Positions 1-4,769 of a stretch of 7,708 nt of DNA are shown one piece after another. Numbering within the stretch: position 1 is the first letter of the stretch; each line of letters starts with the position of its first letter. The notes beneath the pieces are model-generated. The model worked only from the letters and a program-made list of their open reading frames with translations. It was not told the origin of the DNA and made no database searches. The translations under genes were made by a program, and so were the position numbers. Source of the DNA: Euryarchaeota archaeon UBA33 (lineage in GTDB: Archaea > Thermoplasmatota > E2 > DHVEG-1); contig DAYE01000102.1 in assembly GCA_002506745.1 (NCBI GenBank), forward strand, positions 34,771-42,478. Reading direction: 5' to 3'.

Positions 1-1100
1 CTGGAGTAATCATCATTGATCTGCTCTATCCATTGACTCCCGGTGTAGACCTGCACTCGATATGACCAGTCTGCCTCACTTTCTAGCCATCCTTCTATCT
101 CACCAATCATTTGGATCCGATGGATCTTGACACTTACTTGAGGACCGGTTAGAGGCACATAATCAAAATAGACAATCTCTTGACCGATTTTACAGTCTCC
201 GTACAATATCTTGAACCATCCGTCCTCCCCCCAGCCTGTCCCCCAGCTGTTTTTACATATCCAGCAGTTTTGCGCATCATCATAGCCGACGATGACCACC
301 GCATGGTTCATAGGATCAGGGTCGCTACCCGGGTGTTCGTACACGCCACCGCTATACCCAAAGAAATCATCGTAGACGATCATTCCTGCTGTCAGTGGAC
401 CATGTTGGATCAGAGCATTTTTTATCGAGGTGATGTCGCTAGCAACCGTATGCCATCCGTCGATCTGGATGATGAGGTCTTCCCAGTTGCTGCATTTATC
501 GGAACACGGGGGAACAGAGCCAGATCCGCTCACATACGGGAAACAGGATTCGGGTAGTGCCCCGTAGGTCGTGATGAAGTTATAAGGTCCTGGGGAATAC
601 GCCCCATTACACCCGTCTATATAATCGCTCATCCATTCTGTTCCACAAGAGACAATGAATTGTTCTGAAAGATCAATGGTATACCCCGGGTTCCCTTGTT
701 TAATTTTTATGAGTGATTCGATGGATCCGAGAGGTGCGAAAGCATAGCAACTCCCACAGTCCGCTTGATTTCTGATTGGTGTGGTCCAATCACCGGTCTG
801 ACCGTTATAGGTCGCATCACGCCAATCCCATGATGCGAAGGTCCGCCCGGTGAAGATCTCTCCTTCCGGTAGTGTTTCTTTTGCAGGAAGCATTCCTGTC
901 CTGTGATAGTTTCCATCAATGGCTTGTGTTTCAATAGATCCGCATCCGCAGTCATTGTCGTTAGTGATTTCTTCAGATGGTTGCTGCGGGTTTGTATCCA
1001 GTTGTATGCTTGTATCGTTCTGTTGTTGTGTCCCAATGACGGTAACACAAGTACCCATCAATACAGCTAGTAATAGAATTGAAAATATTTTTCTTCTCAT
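1..1100 (-). CDS. Secreted papain-family (C1A) cysteine peptidase, 3' end beyond window
   Basis: Extracellular protease of the papain family (peptidase family C1A). The reverse-strand frame is open from the ATG at 1100 to the left edge (366 codons), so the C-terminus lies outside. Residues 1-27 form a signal peptide: Arg-Arg-Lys, then a hydrophobic core. The catalytic set is complete: oxyanion Gln112 and nucleophile Cys118 in NQADCGSCYAFA, His266 in MNHAVVIVGY, Asn284 in KNSWGTGWGEDGW. Many further Cys residues suggest disulfides. The pro-region (about residues 28-85) is short, with no clear I29 inhibitor domain. From about residue 320 (PQVSVKIHRIQ) a new beta-rich domain begins, resembling C2-like accessory domains of archaeal secreted proteins; this is tentative. 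GGAGG stands 10 bases before the ATG. The gene is divergent from 1336. Substrates are probably environmental proteins or peptides (inference). Confidence 0.93.
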   Translation of the reverse strand, partial: MRRKIFSILLLAVLMGTCVTVIGTQQQNDTSIQLDTNPQQPSEEITNDNDCGCGSIETQAIDGNYHRTGMLPAKETLPEGEIFTGRTFASWDWRDATYNGQTGDWTTPIRNQADCGSCYAFAPLGSIESLIKIKQGNPGYTIDLSEQFIVSCGTEWMSDYIDGCNGAYSPGPYNFITTYGALPESCFPYVSGSGSVPPCSDKCSNWEDLIIQIDGWHTVASDITSIKNALIQHGPLTAGMIVYDDFFGYSGGVYEHPGSDPDPMNHAVVIVGYDDAQNCWICKNSWGTGWGEDGWFKILYGDCKIGQEIVYFDYVPLTGPQVSVKIHRIQMIGEIEGWLESEADWSYRVQVYTGSQWIEQINDDYS

Positions 1101-1126
1101 GGTATTTTTCCCTCCATAGCTGGCAG

Positions 1127-1145
1127 TAGTTATCAACTATAACTA
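1127..1145. promoter_or_regulatory. 19-bp inverted repeat in the peptidase leader, possible operator
   Basis: TAGTTATCAACTATAACTA is a perfect 7-bp inverted repeat with a 5-base centre, 27-45 bases before the peptidase ATG. An A/T-rich TATA-like stretch (AGATAAAAATA on the reverse strand, 1143-1153) overlaps its upstream end, so the repeat lies about where transcription should begin. That is a usual place for an archaeal repressor site. It could also be a weak RNA hairpin. The regulator is unknown. Confidence 0.35.
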
Positions 1146-1302
1146 TTTTTATCTATCCTTGAAAAATTTAATGAAATAAAAAAGGATTTGACAAAATTTT
1201 TTTTGCATCGACAGACTTTTTCTTTCTCTTTTATGATAGTTGAACATATCGGATTTTATCAGCTACCACTCTTTTTCCTGGGTAATCCATTGTTCCATAA
1301 TG

Positions 1303-1309
1303 TTTATAT
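1303..1309 (+). promoter_or_regulatory. TATA box for the gene at 1336, leaderless type
   Basis: TTTATAT matches the archaeal TATA box consensus. Its centre is 30 bases before the ATG at 1336. Archaeal transcription starts about 25 bases after the box centre, so the mRNA would start within a few bases of the ATG. No SD precedes that ATG, which fits leaderless translation. Confidence 0.6.
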
Positions 1310-1335
1310 CCTAAAACGCATAATAATAACGTGAA

Positions 1336-1899
1336 ATGACAAAGCAGAACAACCGGAAAAAAGAACTTGATTCAATGAGGACCGAATGGCGGAAAACCCA
1401 TCGGACCCTGAATGGGAGAATCATCTTGTATCCGGATAAGCCGCCTGAACATATCAATGCGCGAGGCAGTAAGGTGTATAACTGGTTCTGGGGAAAGATT
1501 CTCCGTGAAACCAAACCCGAAGAGATCCCTGCTATCATATCTGGTCTGCAAGATGCGATCCATGCGGAGAAAGAGCCAAGGAAGATACAAGTACTGAGAA
1601 CCATGATAGGGATGGCTGATGATGCGTATCAATTCAAACAACTTGAGGACATCAAGGATTTTGACACAGAGTTACAGATAGAGCACAAACCGGTGTTTAA
1701 CTCTGAAGACGGCGTCATCTATCGGAATGGGAACATCTATACGACTGATTATAATGAAGATGAAAGTGAGATCCTCATACGAGATATCGAAGGGATTATT
1801 ATTGATGTATTGTCATCTGAGGAAAAAGAAAAAAATCTTCCTCCATCAACGGTTCGGAATAATACATATAAGAACTGGAATTATATAGAGAAAAGCTGA
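1336..1899 (+). CDS. Conserved-looking hypothetical protein, 187 aa
   Basis: I do not recognise this family. The protein is soluble, with no signal peptide or membrane segment and no cysteine. Residues 1-30 are basic (KKELDSMRTEWRKTHR). Residues 45-115 look alpha-helical, with KVYNWFWGKILRETKPEEIP and a following amphipathic stretch. The C-terminal half (about 120-175) is acidic, with short beta-prone pieces such as GVIYRNGNIYTTDY and EILIRDIEGIIIDVL. The ATG at 1336 is chosen because it sits at leaderless distance from the TATA box at 1303-1309; the next in-frame ATG is codon 14 (1375). It is divergent from the peptidase (235-base gap) and convergent with the surface-protein gene. The long open frame, proper promoter and normal composition make it a likely real gene. 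No function can be assigned. Confidence 0.75.
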   Translation: MTKQNNRKKELDSMRTEWRKTHRTLNGRIILYPDKPPEHINARGSKVYNWFWGKILRETKPEEIPAIISGLQDAIHAEKEPRKIQVLRTMIGMADDAYQFKQLEDIKDFDTELQIEHKPVFNSEDGVIYRNGNIYTTDYNEDESEILIRDIEGIIIDVLSSEEKEKNLPPSTVRNNTYKNWNYIEKS

Positions 1900-1938
1900 T
1901 TCGTTTTCTCTCTGGGCGAAAAAGATTCTGACTACTTT
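1900..1938. terminator. Convergent terminator region
   Basis: Two genes converge on this 39-base gap. On the reverse strand CTTTTTC (1924-1918) follows the surface-protein stop. On the forward strand a T-rich tract begins at 1936 (TTTTTATTTTTTTC) and runs to about 1950, inside the end of the opposite gene. Oligo-T tracts without a strong hairpin are the usual archaeal termination signal, so each gene probably ends here. Confidence 0.5.
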
Positions 1939-2889
1939 TTATTTTTTTCTTTTCCGTATATATATTACAATAAGTAATGTCAGAGCGAATGCACCGAGGA
2001 ATACTATTGTCTCAAATCCCGGGGTTGAAAAGCCTCTGCTTTGCACGAGGAACGTTTCATAGGTTATTTCCCCTTTTTTCGAGTAGTCATCTGCGTCAAC
2101 TGGCTGCATGGAAATCTTAATTGTCTGTTCATCGTTGTGATATCCAAATGACTTTGGGGGTTTCACGACAAGGTAGGCGGTACCTTGCGATCCAGTACCT
2201 TCTTCTAAGGTTAGTTGAGAGGTGATCACCGCGACCCAATCCTCTGGGACGCTCGTAACTTCTAATAACACGATGGTTCTTGCGTTTCCAAGATTCGATA
2301 TATCAATTGGCAATACTGCAGTGTCCATCGGTCCGATTTCCTTTAAATTTGTTTCTGGTAAGGAACGACTGATCAGTGCTTTATACGCTGGAATAAAACT
2401 AAGGGTAAAATCATTTTCGTATTCTGCGATTAAACCTGTTTTTTCTGCGGTAGCCTTGACTTTGATATATCCCAAGCTATAGGCCGGTGCATCGTTTGCC
2501 ACTTGGACTGATAATTTCGTTTCCACCGTTGATATGGTGTCAGGCTGAACAGTGACCGATAATGTTCCTTGCTGGATAGTTGCGGTACACCACGAAGGTG
2601 TTTCTGTAATTTTTACATGAATTGGAATGAGGGCTCCTTTTAAGGTAGCTAGCACTCCATTGCCAAGTGCTGTTTTTGTGACGGTGTGGGTAATGACTAA
2701 TGTTATTGTTCGTAATTCTCCTCGGGGCACAAAAGGTTGTTGTGTTTCATTTCCCCAAGTGACGTTTAAGACGCTCTGAAAGTTGAATATCGGCCCTGCT
2801 GAGGTGGTGGGTAATATAGCGACAAGTACACCGACGAGTACTAAGGCTGTTACGATACTTGCTTTTACAGCGTTTATTTTTTTTGTCAT
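1939..2889 (-). CDS. Secreted surface protein with PGF-CTERM-like anchor
   Basis: A 316-residue exported protein. Residues 1-31 are a signal peptide (basic N-terminus, hydrophobic core, likely cut after TTSA). The body, about 32-285, is beta-rich and reads as two immunoglobulin-like or CARDB/NEW3-like sandwich domains, split near residue 170. Sequons at Asn42 (NVT) and Asn47 (NET) fit archaeal N-glycosylation. The tail is tripartite: Pro-Gly-Phe at 290-292, a hydrophobic span 294-311, then Arg-Lys-Arg-Lys-Lys. This is the layout of PGF-CTERM signals, which archaeosortase A cleaves and attaches to lipid in haloarchaea and some methanogens. A plain membrane anchor remains possible. There are no catalytic motifs, so an adhesion, scaffold or envelope role is inferred. 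The ATG at 2889 has GAGG nine bases upstream. Confidence 0.85.
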   Translation of the reverse strand: MTKKINAVKASIVTALVLVGVLVAILPTTSAGPIFNFQSVLNVTWGNETQQPFVPRGELRTITLVITHTVTKTALGNGVLATLKGALIPIHVKITETPSWCTATIQQGTLSVTVQPDTISTVETKLSVQVANDAPAYSLGYIKVKATAEKTGLIAEYENDFTLSFIPAYKALISRSLPETNLKEIGPMDTAVLPIDISNLGNARTIVLLEVTSVPEDWVAVITSQLTLEEGTGSQGTAYLVVKPPKSFGYHNDEQTIKISMQPVDADDYSKKGEITYETFLVQSRGFSTPGFETIVFLGAFALTLLIVIYIRKRKK

Positions 2890-2936
2890 AATTATCTTCC
2901 TCTAAAAAGTATCCTCCTTTTCGTTTTCATTTTCCG

Positions 2937-2979
2937 AATTTTTATTGAACACTACTGTTGAAAAAATGGCTTGTTCAAC
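2937..2979. promoter_or_regulatory. Promoter region of surface-protein gene with overlapping inverted repeats
   Basis: On the reverse strand CAATAAAAATTC (2948-2937) is a candidate TATA box about 50 bases before the surface-protein ATG. Overlapping it are TTGAACA (2945-2951) and its exact inverse TGTTCAA (2972-2978), plus a second pairing, GTTGAA (2957-2962) with TTCAAC (2974-2979). Reused half-sites around a TATA box suggest operator sites, but an AT-rich spacer can produce this by chance. Confidence 0.3.
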
Positions 2980-2983
2980 GATG

Positions 2984-3053
2984 AAGACGATCACGAGCAA
3001 TCTTGGTGATTCTCGCGGACTCCACGGAGTGATTTTTGAGGGGCGTCTTTTTT
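2984..3053 (+). ncRNA. Candidate small structured RNA ending in T6
   Basis: This segment is about 54% G+C inside an AT-rich spacer. AAGACG (2984-2989) pairs with CGTCTT (3044-3049). ATCAC (2990-2994) can pair with GTGAT at either 3006-3010 or 3029-3033. ACTC and GAGT form a small hairpin near 3019-3030. A T6 run (3048-3053) follows directly, like an intrinsic terminator. No C/D-box or H/ACA signature fits: there is no D box (CTGA). A 29-codon frame from 2966 to 3055 covers the same bases without an SD and could be an alternative reading. The rest of the 2890-3235 gap holds promoter elements and a short CCACA/TGTGG hairpin (3081-3094). Confidence 0.25.
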
Positions 3054-3125
3054 AATTCGTTGATGCCGATTAAGGTCATACCACACCTTTGTGGGAATTC
3101 TGTGGGTAATGTAAAGGATACGTAA

Positions 3126-3133
3126 TATTTAAA
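3126..3133 (+). promoter_or_regulatory. Candidate TATA box for the DUF192 gene
   Basis: TATTTAAA resembles the archaeal TATA box. Transcription would begin near 3155-3160, giving a leader of about 80 bases before the GTG at 3236. That is long for an archaeon and would include the SD hairpin at 3213-3229. Confidence 0.4.
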
Positions 3134-3212
3134 GTTTGCTTGATACTCGTTCTCCCAATAAAACGAACAGATTCCCTACCTTAACGAGGATCACTCTTAA
3201 AGAAAGAACCAA

Positions 3213-3229
3213 GTTACCTCCATGGTGAC
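3213..3229 (+). promoter_or_regulatory. Hairpin that buries the SD of the DUF192 gene
   Basis: GTTACC (3213-3218) pairs with GGTGAC (3224-3229), six pairs with one G-U, around a TCCAT loop. GGTGA (3224-3228) is a good archaeal SD, seven bases before the GTG at 3236, the same core and spacing used by the zinc-ribbon gene. The 5' arm overlaps ACCTCC (3216-3221), which copies the anti-SD of 16S rRNA. When folded, the ribosome site is paired, which suggests translational control. Confidence 0.4.
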
Positions 3230-3235
3230 ACCGCA

Positions 3236-3673
3236 GTGAATTCAACTATGGATACTGTAGCAATAACATTTTATCCAGAGGGAGAACCATCTGTTGTTCT
3301 GATCTGCGTAGTCGCAAAAACCGTTTCTGAAAAAACAACCGGGCTTATGTACCGCTCATCACTACCACTGGAGAAGGGAATGTTGTTTTTATTTTGGTTT
3401 TCATGGTACAGGATATTTTGGATGAAAAATGTAGTAATTCCGCTTGATATTATTTTTATTGATTCGGAATTCAAAATTGTTTCGATCCACGAAACATCGG
3501 CAACCATGAAATTTTTCAATAAAAGATTCTGGGCGCATGGAGCCGGTAAATACGTTATCGAGTGCAACCGTGGCTTTTGTAAGAATCATTATATCACCAT
3601 TGGAACAAACATACGTATTCAAGAAATAAAAGGGATACGAAAAAATACTAGTAACGACGATCAAATATTATAA
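3236..3673 (+). CDS. DUF192 family protein
   Basis: Member of DUF192 (PF02643, COG1430), a small conserved family of unknown biochemical function in bacteria and archaea. The family hallmarks are present in order: EKTTGLMYRSSLP with GMLFLF (about 32-55), the core FWMKN followed by IPLDIIFID (61-76), and GAGKYVIECNRGFC then ITIGTNIRI near the C-terminus, matching the usual KYVLE-nAGfc-G-i-vGd pattern. Bacterial members are often exported, but this one has no signal peptide, so it should be cytosolic. A GTG start at 3236 is chosen because GGTGA lies seven bases upstream; the ATG at 3248 (codon 5) is the alternative but lacks an SD at suitable spacing. The 145-residue length is normal. It stands alone, and T8 at 3752-3759 is its likely terminator. 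Confidence 0.85.
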   Translation: MNSTMDTVAITFYPEGEPSVVLICVVAKTVSEKTTGLMYRSSLPLEKGMLFLFWFSWYRIFWMKNVVIPLDIIFIDSEFKIVSIHETSATMKFFNKRFWAHGAGKYVIECNRGFCKNHYITIGTNIRIQEIKGIRKNTSNDDQIL

Positions 3674-3751
3674 TTGAGAAGATGCTCTTTTACTCCTGTT
3701 AATACTCTAGTCCTAAGTCCGTTCGCCAACATATAATATAACGAGGATAAG

Positions 3752-3759
3752 TTTTTTTT
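3752..3759 (+). terminator. Oligo-T terminator after the DUF192 gene
   Basis: A run of eight T residues, 79 bases beyond the DUF192 stop, followed by more T-rich sequence to 3796. Oligo-T alone can terminate archaeal RNA polymerase. No clear stem precedes it. Confidence 0.4.
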
Positions 3760-3830
3760 CAATTCTTTTGTTCTGTACGTGTTATTTTTGTTTTTTACAG
3801 CCTTGTCATAATTCAGAGAAAATATGAAAC

Positions 3831-3880
3831 AAAAAAGTGATGACGCTCTGCCACTTTTATTAAAATGTTCGGCAGTCGTC
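3831..3880 (-). terminator. Imperfect stem-loop with T6 on the reverse strand
   Basis: GACG (3842-3845) pairs with CGTC (3877-3880), CTGCC (3848-3852) with GGCAG (3871-3875), and a TTTT/AAAA stem continues inward, with small asymmetric bulges. On the reverse strand the stem is followed within five bases by T6 (3836-3831), the form of an intrinsic terminator. The only reverse-strand gene feeding it is RNase III, which ends 395 bases earlier, so it would end a long 3' tail or a separate RNA. On the forward strand it is simply a stem upstream of the small membrane-peptide promoter. Confidence 0.35.
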
Positions 3881-3897
3881 GAATATTTGATAGAAAA

Positions 3898-3905
3898 CTA
3901 TAAAT
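3898..3905 (+). promoter_or_regulatory. TATA box for the small membrane-peptide gene
   Basis: CTATAAAT, about 52 bases before the ATG at 3954. Transcription is expected near 3925-3930, which leaves a leader of about 25 bases holding the SD. Confidence 0.5.
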
Positions 3906-3953
3906 GCTCCTACAAAATATTTCTTTTCAAGGTGATGTAGGAGAAAGGGGAAG

Positions 3954-4058
3954 ATGAAACTCGTCATAACAGAGAATTGGGATCAGACGGTGTTTTATTT
4001 AGCGACACTTTCACTCGTGTTTATCGGTGGTTTTGTCGTTCGAACTTTTACTGGGTAA
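3954..4058 (+). CDS. Small single-span membrane protein, 34 aa
   Basis: A short gene that automatic callers would probably miss. The product begins MKLVITENWDQ, then a hydrophobic span at about residues 13-30 (VFYLATLSLVFIGGFVV), and ends RTFTG. It should therefore cross the cytoplasmic membrane once, with a short polar N-terminus. The case for a real gene is the full set of signals: TATA box at 3898-3905, GGAG at 3940-3943 ten bases before the ATG (GGGG at 3947-3950 also helps), and T-rich termination signals right after the stop. The purine-rich leader contrasts with the T-rich flanks. I recognise no family. Such peptides often act as membrane subunits, regulators of larger membrane proteins, or toxins; nothing here decides which. 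No partner gene is adjacent. Confidence 0.5.
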   Translation: MKLVITENWDQTVFYLATLSLVFIGGFVVRTFTG

Positions 4059-4065
4059 AGAAGCA

Positions 4066-4087
4066 TTTTTTCTTTCCCTTCTTTTTT
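4066..4087 (+). terminator. T-rich terminator after the small membrane-peptide gene
   Basis: Two T6 runs (4066-4071 and 4082-4087) lie in a pyrimidine-only tract starting eight bases after the stop codon at 4056-4058. This is a typical archaeal termination signal. Confidence 0.5.
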
Positions 4088-4135
4088 CTTTCTGATAATG
4101 TTGAGATGTAGTGTCGTTTGAATGGGGAAGCGAGG

Positions 4136-4201
4136 GGAGGTGATAGGATGATTCATTGGGAAAATAAGGTTTCTCCCCCCCCATGTCAAACTTTAATTTA
4201 A
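4136..4201 (+). other. Near-perfect SD before a 17-codon frame
   Basis: GGAGGTGAT (4136-4144) pairs with nine bases of the archaeal 16S anti-SD and is the strongest SD in the window. It stands three bases (seven from GGAGG) before an ATG at 4148. The frame closes at 4201 after MIHWENKVSPPPCQTLI. A C8 run (4175-4182) lies inside it. No TATA box is evident at the right distance. It may be a tiny peptide gene, the start of a decayed gene, or chance. The rest of the gap to 4274 is AT-rich, with a TATATAAA at 4221-4228 that has no obvious gene on either strand. Confidence 0.2.
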
Positions 4202-4274
4202 GACAGGGAATAAAATCTAATATATAAATTTTATTATACAAAACAATAATCAATTTTTCCAGAGGAACAATCCA

Positions 4275-4736
4275 TTAAAATTTGAATTCTTTTGTGTAGA
4301 TCTTCTTGAAGATAAAACCTCTGACCGTGTCGAGATCTGAATCAAGGTAGATTGCACCAATCAGCGCCTCTAAGGCGTTTGCAAGGTTCGTTCGGTTCTT
4401 TGCCCCTTGTTGTTTCAGCTCTCCTTTTCCAAGCAGTAGATACGGGCCGATAGCGAGCCGTACTGCGACGTCAGCAAGGACGTTATTGTTGACACCCTGT
4501 GCTCGTCTTCGCGTTAGCTCCCCTTCTGAAAAATATTGGTTGCTTTGGTAGAGTGTTTCAGCAATGATAAAATTGAGGATGCTGTCGCCAAGAAATTCTA
4601 ATCGTTCGTTATATTCCACTGGAGTCGGTGCCTCGAAGGCGTATGTTTTATGTGTCAGTGCTGTTGTTAAGAGCTGTTTATCCTTAAATGTATATCCTAG
4701 CAGTTTTTCGAGAGGTTTAAGGTTATTTTTTTTCAT
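4275..4736 (-). CDS. rnc: Single-domain ribonuclease III
   Basis: Endonuclease that cuts double-stranded RNA and leaves two-base 3' overhangs; it is Mg-dependent and acts as a dimer. Counting from the upstream ATG at 4742, the signature NERLEFLGDSILN covers residues 45-57, with Glu46, Glu49 and Asp53 matching E. coli Glu38, Glu41 and Asp45. The second metal site is in NALEALIGAIYLD: Glu125 matches Glu117, while the usual Asp114 is Asn122, a natural variant. At about 153 residues the protein ends after the catalytic domain and lacks the C-terminal dsRNA-binding domain of the 220-250-residue bacterial enzymes, so it resembles Mini-III in layout. The start at 4736 (third codon of the longer frame) is preferred because GAGG lies six bases before it and directly abuts the 4742 ATG. 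RNase III is patchy in archaea, so ancient transfer is possible. It is downstream of the radical SAM gene by 33 bases. Confidence 0.92.
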   Translation of the reverse strand: MKKNNLKPLEKLLGYTFKDKQLLTTALTHKTYAFEAPTPVEYNERLEFLGDSILNFIIAETLYQSNQYFSEGELTRRRAQGVNNNVLADVAVRLAIGPYLLLGKGELKQQGAKNRTNLANALEALIGAIYLDSDLDTVRGFIFKKIYTKEFKF

Positions 4737-4740
4737 ATTC

Positions 4741-4758
4741 ATCCTCTGATATCAGGAT
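4741..4758 (-). promoter_or_regulatory. Inverted repeat covering the RNase III SD
   Basis: On the reverse strand ATCCT (4758-4754) pairs with AGGAT (4745-4741) around an eight-base loop; the same bases hold the perfect palindrome CTGATATCAG (4746-4755). The SD GAGG (4746-4743) falls in the 3' arm. Folding could limit ribosome access. It is short, so the effect may be weak. Confidence 0.3.
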
Positions 4759-4769
4759 ACTTTTTTTGC

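Noticed and set aside
180..557. Forward-strand open frame of 125 codons
   Set aside because: It lies opposite the C1A peptidase, whose catalytic motifs are intact; no SD and no family resemblance.
2980..3050. C/D-box guide RNA
   Set aside because: A near-C box (CGATGA) and GTGAT elements occur, but no D box (CTGA) at a fitting distance.
3824..3940. 38-codon frame MKQKSDDALP... ahead of the membrane-peptide gene
   Set aside because: No SD, and it covers an imperfect stem-loop and the TATA box of the next gene; unlikely to be translated.
3995..4253. Two overlapping reverse-strand frames of 64 and 80 codons
   Set aside because: Composition is extreme (Lys/Ser/Pro-rich, from the purine-rich complement of a T-rich terminator) and no SD is present, despite a TATA box at 4221-4228.
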